Shown here piece by piece: positions 9,014 through 17,170 of a stretch of 64,000 nucleotides of DNA; positions within the stretch are counted from its first letter, which is position 1, and each line of letters opens with the position of its first letter. The notes below the pieces were generated by a model that was not told where the DNA came from, made no database searches, and saw nothing but the letters and a program-made list of their open reading frames with translations. The stretch lies in assembly GCF_009602435.1 (NCBI RefSeq), contig NZ_VZDQ01000021.1:310001-374000 (forward strand), in the 5' to 3' direction. The translations under genes were made by a program, and so were the position numbers. The stretch is from Sediminibacillus terrae. Lineage in GTDB: Bacteria > Bacillota > Bacilli > Bacillales > Amphibacillaceae.

Positions 9014-9046
9014 ACAAGTTCGGTTCTGTCAGGACTTGTTTTTTTG
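9014..9046 (+). terminator. weak terminator between yneB and ynzC
   Basis: ACAAGTTC pairs with GGACTTGT (one G-T pair) across a 12-base loop, followed by TTTTTT. ynzC may be expressed by read-through. Confidence 0.75.
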
Positions 9047-9105
9047 TTTCAAAAAACTGTTTTATGGCAAAACAAGAACTATAAATTATTTTAAAGGAGT
9101 TTCTT

Positions 9106-9342
9106 ATGCTTTCAAAAGATAAGTTGAATAGAATCAACGTCCTTGCTAAAAAAGCAAAAGAAGAAGGCTTGACGACTAATGAAAAGCAGGAGCAACAGTC
9201 ATTGAGGGAGGAGTACTTGAAAAATGTACGAAAATCCTTTAAAAACCAATTTAAAAGCATGACAGTGGTTGATCCGGAAGGAAAGGACGTCACTCCCCAA
9301 AAAGTCAAAGATTTAAAACATCGGGAGAAAAACAATCATTGA
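9106..9342 (+). CDS. ynzC: DUF896 family protein YnzC
   Basis: A 78-residue highly charged helical protein of the UPF0291/DUF896 family, beginning with the typical helix-turn-helix hairpin LNRINVLAKKAKEEGLTTNEKQ followed by LREEYLKNVRKSFKNQF. In B. subtilis it is the third gene of the LexA-controlled yneA operon. No biochemical role is established. The start is ATG with AAAGGAG 8 bases upstream. Hairpins flank it on both sides, so it may be partly uncoupled from yneB. Confidence 0.9.
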   Translation: MLSKDKLNRINVLAKKAKEEGLTTNEKQEQQSLREEYLKNVRKSFKNQFKSMTVVDPEGKDVTPQKVKDLKHREKNNH

Positions 9343-9358
9343 GAATGAAGCCTTTTTG

Positions 9359-9408
9359 ACAAGCATTCCAGCATGGAATTATAATGGACATGCTGAAATG
9401 CTTGTTTG
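9359..9408 (+). terminator. hairpin after ynzC
   Basis: ACAAGCATTCCAGCAT (9359-9374) pairs with 9390-9405 with a single mismatch. The following TTTGATTTG is only a weak U-tract. Confidence 0.7.
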
Positions 9409-9476
9409 ATTTGTCTTTTCATTATAGGATATGAGGTGTACATAAACCGTAAATCAGAAAGGGGTTACAACAATAC

Positions 9477-11483
9477 ATGGTAAACCAAACAGAAAAACTA
9501 TCCATTAATACAATTCGTACCTTGTCAATCGATGCCATTGAAAATGCGAACTCCGGTCATCCGGGATTGCCGATGGGGGCTGCTCCAATGGCATATACCC
9601 TTTGGACCGACTTCATGACTCACAATCCCAAGAACTCACACTGGTTCAACCGAGATAGATTTGTTCTATCGGCCGGACATGGGTCAATGCTGTTATACAG
9701 CCTTCTCCATCTGTCCGGTTATGGATTGACGATCGATGATTTGAAAGGCTTCCGCCAATGGGGATCCAAAACTCCCGGTCATCCAGAAGTCCACCATACA
9801 GAAGGTGTAGAAGCCACTACAGGACCGCTCGGCCAAGGCTTGGCGATGACAGTCGGCATGGCGATGGCAGAACAACATCTAGCTGCCAAGTACAACAAAG
9901 AAGGATTTCCGGTGATTGACCATCACTCTTTTGCTCTTGTCAGTGACGGAGACTTAATGGAAGGAATCTCGCACGAAGCAGCATCCCTGGCTGGCCATTT
10001 AAAACTTGGCAAGTTAGTCGCTTTGTATGATTCGAATGATATATCCCTGGATGGGGAGCTGTCCCAGTCCTTTTCTGAAAATGTAGAGGATCGGTTCAAA
10101 GCATATGGATGGCAGGTCATCCGGGTGGAAGACGGCAATGATTTATCTGCAATTCGGGATGCGATCAAAGAAGCGAAAGCAAACACGGATCAGCCTACCT
10201 TGATCGAAGTGAAAACCGTTATTGGTTATGGTTCACCGAACAAGTCTGCTTCTTCTGCTTCCCATGGCGCTCCTCTAGGGGCGGATGAAATCAAACTTAC
10301 CAAACAGGCTTATGAATGGGAGCATGATGAATTTCACGTACCGGAAGAAGTCTATCAGGATTTCGATCAAAAAATCGTGCAGCAAGGCAAGCAGGCTGAA
10401 GATGAATGGAACGCTCTGTTTGAAAAGTATAAGTCTCAATATCCAGAGCTTGCCGAAGAATTAGCGAATGCAATCAAGGGAGAACTGCCGGCCGACTGGG
10501 CAGATGAGCTGCCGAGTTACGAGGCGGGAAAAGATAAGCTGGCCACTCGTGCTTCTTCTGGCGAAGTAATTAATGCTATTGCCAATAAAGTACCTTACTT
10601 TTTTGGGGGCAGCGCGGATTTAGCTGGTTCGAATAAAACGAATGTAAAAGGAGCAGGGGATTTTTCGAGAAATAACTATTCTGGCAGAAATATCTGGTTT
10701 GGTGTTCGTGAGTTTGCCATGGCTGCAGCCTTGAATGGAATGGGGCTGCATGGAGGATTGAAGGTCTATGCGGGTACTTTCTTTGTGTTTAGTGACTACT
10801 TGCGCCCGGCTGTTAGATTGTCTGCCATCATGAATCTTCCGGTAACATATGTGTTCACTCACGATTCCATCGCAGTGGGAGAAGATGGACCAACTCATGA
10901 GCCGATCGAACAGTTGGCATCTCTTCGGGCAATGCCGAATTTGTCTGTAATTCGTCCGGCTGATGGAAATGAAACCAGTGCAGCGTGGAGGCTATCGTTA
11001 GAATCCACAAAAACTCCAACAGCACTGGTTCTTACCAGACAAGGCCTTCCTACTTTGGAGGGAACCAAAGAACAGGCGTATGAAGGAGTCAAAAAAGGCG
11101 CTTATGTCATCAGCCCGGCTGACGGCGACCAAGCGGACGGTTTGCTTCTTGCTTCTGGATCGGAAGTACAACTGGCAGTAAGCGCCCAGAAAGAACTGAA
11201 AAACAAAGGCATCGATGTCAGTGTAATCAGCATGCCTTCCTGGGATCGCTTTAAACAACAGGATAAAGCATACCAGGAAGAAGTTCTCCCAACTACCGTG
11301 AAAAAACGCCTGGCAATTGAAATGGCTTCTCCTTTCGGATGGGAACGTTATGTAGGGGATGAAGGCAAAGTGTTGGGCATAGAGACTTTCGGTGCTTCTG
11401 CCAATGGAGAAAAGATTTTGGAAGAATACGGATTTACCGTTGAGAATGTGGTCAATCAGGCTGAAAACCTTATCAAAGGTTAA
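9477..11483 (+). CDS. tkt: transketolase
   Basis: A 668-residue transketolase of full length. It has the thiamine-diphosphate motif [20 protein letters not shown] and continues to [10 protein letters not shown]; the second domain has [20 protein letters not shown]. It moves two-carbon units in the pentose phosphate pathway and feeds ribose and erythrose synthesis. The start is ATG; AAAGGGG lies about 12 bases upstream, a rather long spacing. It stands alone between two hairpins, in the B. subtilis order ynzC-tkt-sirA. Confidence 0.97.
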   Translation: MVNQTEKLSINTIRTLSIDAIENANSGHPGLPMGAAPMAYTLWTDFMTHNPKNSHWFNRDRFVLSAGHGSMLLYSLLHLSGYGLTIDDLKGFRQWGSKTPGHPEVHHTEGVEATTGPLGQGLAMTVGMAMAEQHLAAKYNKEGFPVIDHHSFALVSDGDLMEGISHEAASLAGHLKLGKLVALYDSNDISLDGELSQSFSENVEDRFKAYGWQVIRVEDGNDLSAIRDAIKEAKANTDQPTLIEVKTVIGYGSPNKSASSASHGAPLGADEIKLTKQAYEWEHDEFHVPEEVYQDFDQKIVQQGKQAEDEWNALFEKYKSQYPELAEELANAIKGELPADWADELPSYEAGKDKLATRASSGEVINAIANKVPYFFGGSADLAGSNKTNVKGAGDFSRNNYSGRNIWFGVREFAMAAALNGMGLHGGLKVYAGTFFVFSDYLRPAVRLSAIMNLPVTYVFTHDSIAVGEDGPTHEPIEQLASLRAMPNLSVIRPADGNETSAAWRLSLESTKTPTALVLTRQGLPTLEGTKEQAYEGVKKGAYVISPADGDQADGLLLASGSEVQLAVSAQKELKNKGIDVSVISMPSWDRFKQQDKAYQEEVLPTTVKKRLAIEMASPFGWERYVGDEGKVLGIETFGASANGEKILEEYGFTVENVVNQAENLIKG

Positions 11484-11490
11484 TGTCCTT

Positions 11491-11523
11491 CCCCCCCAGG
11501 CTGCCGCTATCGCTGGGGGGTCT
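11491..11523 (+). terminator. terminator after tkt
   Basis: CCCCCCAG pairs with CTGGGGGG across a 13-base loop, followed by TCTATT. Very stable stem with a poor U-tract. Confidence 0.8.
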
Positions 11524-11546
11524 ATTATGGATTCATCTTTTTCTTG

Positions 11547-11612
11547 TTCGACAATATTCGAAGAATTCCACTCCATCGTTTGACAACAGTTTCGCATTGG
11601 ATTGTGTATACT
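11547..11612 (+). promoter_or_regulatory. Spo0A boxes and promoter region of sirA
   Basis: TTCGACAA at 11547-11554 is a perfect 0A box (TTGTCGAA) on the minus strand. A second near-match, TTTGACAA at 11579-11586, overlaps TTGACA. TATACT at 11607-11612 is a likely -10, but the spacing from TTGACA (21 bp) is too long for a plain sigma-A promoter, as is common for Spo0A-activated ones. Confidence 0.7.
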
Positions 11613-11638
11613 TGTCCCTAGCAGGGAGGGACAAGCCA

Positions 11639-12100
11639 TTGCCTAATTACTCCATATTTATAGTGAACAGTGAATTCGCGAATCATTATTTTTATCGATC
11701 AGAAATTTTATATCGATTTTTACGAAAGTTTGATGTTTATCCACGAGATAGTATCACATATAAACAATCAAGATATGTAACGTCTGAGATTCCTGTACGA
11801 GAATTGATGGACTATCTGGCATTTTCGCATTCTGGCAAATCAGAGTTCGAGAAGGACGGGAACAGATTGCGTATAAAAGATCATCGGTCGGACGTTGCTG
11901 AGTTACTGATTGACGTAAGGTGCATACATGGGTTTTCCACCAGCTTTTCTGCTATGGAAAATCTGTTGTTTCAATATCTCAGGCGATTTGACAGCCGCTT
12001 TTTTATTATCGAATGTGATTCAGACAATTATGGTTGGATCTCACCGATAGGTAAACGGCATAAGGACTTGAATACAAGGCTATTGTATTCTCTATTATGA
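11639..12100 (+). CDS. sirA: sporulation inhibitor of replication SirA
   Basis: About 153 residues. The segment YSIFIVNSEFANHYFYRSE matches the conserved N-terminal part of B. subtilis SirA (YneE), and the C-terminal part has the expected NYGWISPIGKRHKDLN. SirA binds DnaA domain I at sporulation onset and blocks new rounds of replication. The start is TTG at 11639 with GGGAGGG 8 bases upstream; the open frame extends further but crosses the tkt terminator. The gene lies between tkt and yneF as in B. subtilis, and Spo0A boxes upstream fit its known control. Confidence 0.9.
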   Translation: MPNYSIFIVNSEFANHYFYRSEILYRFLRKFDVYPRDSITYKQSRYVTSEIPVRELMDYLAFSHSGKSEFEKDGNRLRIKDHRSDVAELLIDVRCIHGFSTSFSAMENLLFQYLRRFDSRFFIIECDSDNYGWISPIGKRHKDLNTRLLYSLL

Positions 12101-12145
12101 TTTACTATACTGTATTAGAGACAACTTGAAGGAGGAAGACGTGAC

Positions 12146-12364
12146 ATGGGCACGATTTGGGTAGTATTGATTGCCATTATTGCTTTGATTGCCGGTGTTG
12201 CTCTGGGGTTTTTCATTGCGAGAAAATATATGATGAATTACCTTAAGAAGAACCCGCCGATTAATGAACAAATGCTTCGCACATTGATGATGCAAATGGG
12301 ACAAAAGCCATCGCAGAAAAAAATCAATCAAATGATGCGGGCGATGAACAACCAATCGAAATAA
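12146..12364 (+). CDS. yneF: UPF0154 membrane protein YneF
   Basis: 72 residues: one N-terminal membrane helix (about 4-24) with the [18 protein letters not shown] transition, then the conserved cytoplasmic part [26 protein letters not shown]. This is the UPF0154 pattern, found across Bacillales and Mollicutes. Its role is unknown. The ribosome site AAGGAGGA lies 9 bases before the ATG. It follows sirA by 45 bp and is closed by a long hairpin. Confidence 0.95.
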   Translation: MGTIWVVLIAIIALIAGVALGFFIARKYMMNYLKKNPPINEQMLRTLMMQMGQKPSQKKINQMMRAMNNQSK

Positions 12365-12423
12365 TGAATGAACCCACTTATTAGCGGTCAATGGTATCTA
12401 AAATAGATTCTATTTGATAACTA

Positions 12424-12468
12424 TACATATAAATCCCTTGTCACTTAGCGGCAAGGGATTTATATGTA
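12424..12468 (+). terminator. 17-bp hairpin after yneF
   Basis: A perfect 17-bp stem, 12424-12440 against 12452-12468. It lacks a U-tract; a small palindrome AAGTGAAAATTTCACTT follows at 12472-12488. Confidence 0.65.
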
Positions 12469-12776
12469 AGAAAGTGAAAATTTCACTTAGTTGTCACAAT
12501 GGCGGATTTATCTTCTGCTACACTAAAAAAGACGGAACTATCTGCTTTACTAATAAAATCCGCTAGAGTTAGAATAATTAGGTTGAGCAGTCGCTTTTCA
12601 AGATGTTGTGGGCTGCAGTGTTCTGGTTTCTTTTCTATTGCCGGTCCGGATTTCTTGGTCATCCGGATTTTGTACACAAGTTGAAACATAGGTATTAAGC
12701 GGTTTTCCAGTCATTATAGAAGTGAATATTTTGTATTAAGCTACAATAGAGATGACTAAATGAAGGAGGGGGAAAA
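12469..12776. other. gene-free stretch before ccdA
   Basis: About 310 bases. Overlapping frames of about 60 codons exist on both strands but have no ribosome sites. An inverted repeat, GCGGATTTAT (12502-12511) against ATAAAATCCGC (12553-12563), and the near-direct repeat TCTGCTACACTAA / TCTGCTTTACTAA suggest a decayed repeat element. Confidence 0.5.
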
Positions 12777-13484
12777 ATGGCGGCAGAATTAAATATATTT
12801 ATTGCCTTTGGAGCAGGTTTCCTATCGTTTATCTCTCCATGCGTCCTGCCATTATATCCGGCTTTTTTATCATACATAACCGGAATGAGTGTAAACGAGA
12901 TAAAGGTTGAAAACGGAATGTTGAATAGCAAAAGCATTATCCATACTGTGTTGTTTTTGCTTGGATTTTCAAGCGTTTTCGTTTTACTCGGTTTTTTCAC
13001 CACATTCATAGGGGAATTTTTGTTAACCTGGCAGGATGCCATCCGCCAGCTTGGTGCGATTTTGATTGTATTTTTTGGATTGGTTATCATAGGAGTATTC
13101 AACTTTCAATTTCTGATGAAGGATCATAAAATCGTTTTTCGCAACAGGCCGGGTGGTTTCATCGGTTCCTTTCTAATCGGAATGGCTTTCTCGATGGGAT
13201 GGACGCCTTGCACAGGCCCTATCCTCGGTGCCGTTATCTCGTTATCCGCAGATAATCCGGAGCTTGGAATGGTGATGATGACTGCTTATTCATTGGGCTT
13301 TTCTGCTCCATTTCTGATTTTATCCTTCTTTGTCGGAAAGATGAAATGGATAAAAAGGAATGGTCCGCGGTTGGTGAAAATCGGCGGTTATGTCATGATA
13401 TTTATGGGAATCGCTTTATTCTTCGACTGGATGACGGACCTCACATCTTACCTTGCAGGCTGGTTTAACTTTTACGGGTTTTAA
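12777..13484 (+). CDS. ccdA: cytochrome c biogenesis thiol transporter CcdA
   Basis: 235 residues with about six membrane helices of the DsbD/CcdA family. The two redox cysteines are C22 in ISPCVLPLYP and C145 in GWTPCTGPIL. CcdA carries reducing power across the membrane for apocytochrome c thiols and for spore-cortex oxidoreductases. The start is ATG with AAGGAGGGGG upstream. In B. subtilis it is followed by yneI and ccdC; here an MnhB-type gene lies between. Confidence 0.95.
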   Translation: MAAELNIFIAFGAGFLSFISPCVLPLYPAFLSYITGMSVNEIKVENGMLNSKSIIHTVLFLLGFSSVFVLLGFFTTFIGEFLLTWQDAIRQLGAILIVFFGLVIIGVFNFQFLMKDHKIVFRNRPGGFIGSFLIGMAFSMGWTPCTGPILGAVISLSADNPELGMVMMTAYSLGFSAPFLILSFFVGKMKWIKRNGPRLVKIGGYVMIFMGIALFFDWMTDLTSYLAGWFNFYGF

Positions 13485-13549
13485 CCAATGGAAATCGCTG
13501 CATATTTATATTATGATAGAATTACGGACATGAAAAAGGAGTTATGAAG

Positions 13550-13978
13550 ATGCACGGAACAAATGACTTGATTTTAAGAACGGCGACAGTGTTAATATCA
13601 TTCATTTTATTCGCCTTCTCTATCTATTTATTTCTTGCGGGGCATAACGCTCCTGGAGGTGGATTTGTCGGCGGTTTGATGACTGCTTCAGCGATTGTAC
13701 TCATGTATATGGCTTATGGTGAGAGGGCTGTCAGCAAAATCATCCCCGTGAATTATCGTTTTTTAATACCGACTGGACTTTTAATTGCATTGTTGACAGG
13801 CGCCGGTTCTTTCGCATTTGGCGAACCGTTTTTAAATCAAACTTTTGGCCACTTCCATATTCCGTTACTTGGCGATAAAGAACTGGCCACAGCGCTTTTA
13901 TTCGATTTAGGGGTATATCTTACGGTTGTAGGAATAACTATGACGATCATTCTTTCGATTGCCGGCGATCGTGAATAG
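13550..13978 (+). CDS. orphan MnhB/MrpB-type antiporter subunit
   Basis: 142 residues, four membrane helices. The signature FLAGHNAPGGGFVGGLM and the rest of the MnhB domain are intact. MnhB is normally one of six or seven subunits of the Mrp Na+/H+ antiporter; no other Mrp subunit is in this window. It lies between ccdA and yneI. An ATG at 13544 is possible, but ATG at 13550 is 8 bases after AAAAAGGAG and was preferred. Function alone is unclear; it may serve a remote Mrp complex or a different membrane protein. Confidence 0.85.
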   Translation: MHGTNDLILRTATVLISFILFAFSIYLFLAGHNAPGGGFVGGLMTASAIVLMYMAYGERAVSKIIPVNYRFLIPTGLLIALLTGAGSFAFGEPFLNQTFGHFHIPLLGDKELATALLFDLGVYLTVVGITMTIILSIAGDRE

Positions 13979-13992
13979 TAAGGGGGAATTTG

Positions 13993-14352
13993 ATGGCAAA
14001 CATATTAGTGGTTGATGATGCAAAGTTTATCCGTGTAACTTTAGCGGGAATTCTGGAAAACGGAAACCATATCGTTGTAGGAGAAGCGGAAGATGGTGAT
14101 CAAGCGGTTGAGATGTACAAACGGTTGTCACCGGATTTAGTTACCATGGATATCACCATGCCAGGTAAAAACGGCATGGAGGCAATGCAAGAAATAAAAG
14201 CTTTTGACAGTCAGGCGAAAGTAATCATGTGTTCAGCGATGGGGCAACAAAAACTGGTGGTGGAAGCCATTGAAAAAGGAGCAAAAGATTTTATTGTAAA
14301 GCCTTTCGATGAAAACAGAGTACTTGAGGCCGTAAATCGGGTACTGAGCTGA
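13993..14352 (+). CDS. yneI: CheY-like response regulator YneI (CcdB)
   Basis: A 119-residue stand-alone receiver domain without an output domain. The acidic pocket is VVDDA, the phosphorylation site is D53 in VTMDITMPG, the switch serine is in CSAMG and the lysine is K103 in IVKPFD. It is the B. subtilis yneI equivalent located between ccdA and ccdC. Its partner kinase and output are not known. TTG at 13990 precedes the ATG at 13993; the ATG has AGGGGG 6 bases upstream. Confidence 0.9.
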   Translation: MANILVVDDAKFIRVTLAGILENGNHIVVGEAEDGDQAVEMYKRLSPDLVTMDITMPGKNGMEAMQEIKAFDSQAKVIMCSAMGQQKLVVEAIEKGAKDFIVKPFDENRVLEAVNRVLS

Positions 14353-14397
14353 CCATATTCGGTACATACATATAGACAAGATGGAAGAGTTGATATT

Positions 14398-14874
14398 ATG
14401 CTGATAACAGCAACCACAATCGTAGGAATTCTGATGGCAGTCACCATGATATTTGTCAGGATGAAAGCTTCGAGGAGGCCGGCAAGCAAAGCAAGAATCA
14501 TTTTGCCGCCTTTGTTTATGAGTACGGGTGCTTTTATGTTTTTAGTACCTGCTTTTCAAGTATCGTGGGCCCAAGTATTGGAGGCTTTTTCTGTCGGGGT
14601 GGTATTTTCTCTATTTTTGATCAAAAGCTCGAATTTCGAAGTGAAAAATGGATATATTTACTTGATTCCTTCCAAAGCGTTTGTATTTATCTTATTCGGA
14701 TTATTAATCGTCCGCATCACCTTAAAGGTGATCATCGGGAAAACCGTGTCTGTTGGAGAAACGAGCGGCATGTTCTTTTTACTGGCATTCGGAATGATAT
14801 TATCTTGGAGAATTGCCATGTTATGGAAATTTACCAGGATTGAAAAACGCCTGAATGGTTCTGTCACTTCATAA
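14398..14874 (+). CDS. ccdC: CcdC family membrane protein
   Basis: 158 residues with five predicted membrane segments and the conserved RMKASRRPASKARIILPP loop after the first helix, typical of CcdC/DUF1453 (B. subtilis YneJ). The gene is part of the ccd cluster but is reported not to be needed for cytochrome c synthesis in B. subtilis, so its role is open. The ribosome site GGAAGAG is modest. It is convergent with yneK. Confidence 0.9.
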   Translation: MLITATTIVGILMAVTMIFVRMKASRRPASKARIILPPLFMSTGAFMFLVPAFQVSWAQVLEAFSVGVVFSLFLIKSSNFEVKNGYIYLIPSKAFVFILFGLLIVRITLKVIIGKTVSVGETSGMFFLLAFGMILSWRIAMLWKFTRIEKRLNGSVTS

Positions 14875-14888
14875 AAGGAAAGGATAAA

Positions 14889-14920
14889 CCCCGCAGTTGG
14901 TTAGGTTATTGACTGCGGGG
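14889..14920 (-). terminator. terminator between ccdC and yneK
   Basis: CCCCGCAGT (14889-14897) pairs with ACTGCGGGG (14912-14920). On the minus strand it is followed by TTTATCCTTT, so it mainly serves yneK, whose stop codon lies in the loop. It may also stop ccdC transcription. Confidence 0.8.
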
Positions 14921-15373
14921 TGTTGACTTAGTGGCAGGAACTCTCTCCGACTCAAATAATTCTGCATAAGGTTCCATATCGATTTGTTTCTCATTCAGTT
15001 TTTTTTGTAAAAATTTATGATCCCGCTTAGGTGTGGCGATGATATATCCTTCGATTAATATGTCCTGCGTGATCTTTTTCCGTTTCTTTTCCAAAGCAAT
15101 TTCCCCAATTTTCCCCGCTATTTTTTGTCTCGCGATATCCCGGAATAATTCGGGTACGGGAGAAACGAGTTCTTCAAGCAATGTCAATTCTTTTTTGCCC
15201 CACATATGCCGTGTTTTATTTACATAATATTCTTCCCAATCAAGTATGGATTTGCCATCCTCTTTAGGGAGCCGTTTAAGGAATTTGCGGAACATAAAGA
15301 AACCGCCAATCGCCATCAAACCTACCAGCAAGAACACCCAGGCAACGATGAAATAAGCAAAACCGCCTGTCAT
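14906..15373 (-). CDS. yneK: DUF2621 family membrane protein YneK
   Basis: About 155 residues: one N-terminal membrane helix (FAYFIVAWVFLLVGLMAIGG), then a charged cytoplasmic domain with LDWEEYYVNKTRHMWG and LLEELVSPVPELFRDIARQKIAGKI, which is the DUF2621/YneK pattern. The function is unknown. The ATG at 15373 with GGTGAT upstream is preferred over a TTG four codons earlier. It keeps its B. subtilis place after ccdC but on the opposite strand to the ccd genes. The cotM and sspO/sspP genes that follow it in B. subtilis are missing here. Confidence 0.85.
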   Translation of the reverse strand: MTGGFAYFIVAWVFLLVGLMAIGGFFMFRKFLKRLPKEDGKSILDWEEYYVNKTRHMWGKKELTLLEELVSPVPELFRDIARQKIAGKIGEIALEKKRKKITQDILIEGYIIATPKRDHKFLQKKLNEKQIDMEPYAELFESERVPATKSTPRSQ

Positions 15374-15702
15374 GTCGATCACCAATCTTTCTGTTTTTAG
15401 TCATATTGTTAAAGTAAAGAAATATAGTGGAAATGGAGAAAAAATAGTGCAAAAGTTTAATTTTTTTGATATTTATAGTAATATTACTAATAATTGTTTA
15501 ATCATATTTCGGGATTGAAGGATCGCTCTGATCAAGTTTCACTAGCAAACCTTTTATCATCGGAATCAACTATGGTAATTATAAAAGGATATTTTTATAA
15601 ATACAAGTTTTCATACTGGATAAATGAAAAAGATAGAAGAAAGGCGGACTTTTTGAGATAATCATCCTAGTAGTCGGTACATGAGATAGGGGGACAAAAG
15701 GA
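15374..15702. other. AT-rich intergenic region before the PAS kinase
   Basis: About 330 bases, strongly AT-rich. It holds a 14-bp palindrome TAGTAATATTACTA at 15476-15489 that could be an operator. No reading frame or clear promoter was recognised. Confidence 0.4.
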
Positions 15703-16833
15703 ATGGATTCAGAAGAAAGAAACAATGAGACGAATATCCATCTTACGCATACTATGGAATTAAACGATCATCATCCTGCTACTGATTATTTGCTGACCAG
15801 ATTGCCGGATAGCATGCTCGAATGGATTGAGAACAACGGATACGATTTAATCACTGTATGCAATCTGGATGGCCGGGTCTTATACATTTCTAAGTCAGTG
15901 TATCATATGCTCGGCTATAAAGCAGAAGAATTGATCGGAATCTCTGTGTTGGAACTCTTATCGCCGTATGACCAAAGCCTTCTGAAGTCTAAATTCAGCC
16001 AATATTCCGCTGATTCTCAAAAGGTTCATTTGAGTATCCGCAATAAAGAAGGAAAATATATTTGGGCAGAAAGTGTAATTGGCAGATTACGAGATGAAGA
16101 GCATGCAGCCGACTTAGTGGTCTCTGTAACCAAAGATATACAGGACAAAAAGGAAGCAGAAGAAATGATGATACGCTCAGAAAAAATGTCCGTGGCTGGG
16201 CAGCTGGCAGCAGGTGTCGCTCATGAGATACGTAACCCGCTGACATCCATCAAAGGGTTTCTCCAATTGCTCCAGGCTGGTATCGACCGGAAAGAGGAGT
16301 ACTACAAAATTATGGTGGATGAGATAGAAAAAATAGAGACCATCACTTCCGAGTTGCTTTTCATTTCAAAACCGATGACTGATGATAAAAAAATGGAGAT
16401 GATATCAGAATTGTTGAATGATGTCATTGTTTTGCTTCGTTCTCAGGCCAAGTTGAAAAATGTCGATATATACATGGACCTTGATAAAGAACAATGTGTA
16501 TTTTGTGATCGTTCCCAAATTAAACAGGTTTTTATCAATTTAATCAAAAATGCAGTGGAGGCAATGAAAGACGGAGGAAGCGTCTTCGTGCATGGGAGAA
16601 CGAACAAAGGATCGATTGAAATAGATATTGTCGACGAGGGCCCCGGCATACCGGAAAACATTCTCCATAAATTGAAAGAGCCTTTTTTCACGACCAAAAA
16701 AGATGGCACAGGTCTTGGTTTGATGATATCCAACCAAATCGTCGAAAAGCACCATGGCAGACTGGAAATCTATCGTAACCCCGAAAAAGGGAGCACCTTC
16801 AGGGTGATCCTGCCGACCAAACAGGAATACTGA
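15703..16833 (+). CDS. PAS-domain sensor histidine kinase, sporulation-kinase type
   Basis: A 376-residue soluble kinase. One PAS domain lies at about residues 40-150, followed by a HisKA domain with the phosphorylated histidine H174 in GVAHEIRNPLTSIKGFLQLL, and an ATPase domain with the N box FINLIKNAVEAM, G1 DEGPGIP and G2 GTGLGL. The sequence around the histidine is of the KinA-KinE class that feeds Spo0F. It has no membrane helix and no adjacent response regulator, consistent with an orphan phosphorelay kinase. Which Kin it corresponds to cannot be told by eye. Confidence 0.85.
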   Translation: MDSEERNNETNIHLTHTMELNDHHPATDYLLTRLPDSMLEWIENNGYDLITVCNLDGRVLYISKSVYHMLGYKAEELIGISVLELLSPYDQSLLKSKFSQYSADSQKVHLSIRNKEGKYIWAESVIGRLRDEEHAADLVVSVTKDIQDKKEAEEMMIRSEKMSVAGQLAAGVAHEIRNPLTSIKGFLQLLQAGIDRKEEYYKIMVDEIEKIETITSELLFISKPMTDDKKMEMISELLNDVIVLLRSQAKLKNVDIYMDLDKEQCVFCDRSQIKQVFINLIKNAVEAMKDGGSVFVHGRTNKGSIEIDIVDEGPGIPENILHKLKEPFFTTKKDGTGLGLMISNQIVEKHHGRLEIYRNPEKGSTFRVILPTKQEY

Positions 16834-17170
16834 ATAAAAACCCCCTGCAAAACGTCCTGTAGAAAGTGCATATGACTAAAGAAACGACAAGACTTTCTAC
16901 AGGAGATACCCGGTAGCAGCTTTCCCCGTAAGTTATGAAGCTATATTGTACATAAGGCTTGCATGTCGTTTCCTGCCTAAAATCCTTACATACTCGCAAT
17001 CTTCAAAACTAAAACTTTCTAAAAATATGATCAAATGTTTTACTTATAAATCGATTTCATTTAAAATATATTGTGGATTCAATCTATAGATTTTGTCGAA
17101 GGCTGTTAAATAGGGGATTGGAGTATCCTTCGACGATTTATAATCTTTAAAGGGGGTAACATAAAGTCTT
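16834..17170. promoter_or_regulatory. citB upstream region with hairpin and Spo0A-like box
   Basis: TCCTGTAGAAAGT (16855-16867) pairs exactly with 16892-16904, a 13-bp hairpin without a U-tract. Nearer citB, TTTTGTCGAA (17091-17100) contains a perfect 0A box, and GTCGAAGG (17095-17102) is repeated inverted as CCTTCGAC (17127-17134), possibly a leader hairpin. The sigma-A promoter was not pinned down. Confidence 0.5.

Noticed and set aside
12483-12689. 68-codon minus-strand frame and a 61-codon plus-strand frame in the same gap
   Set aside because: Neither has a ribosome site, they oppose each other and neither resembles a known family.
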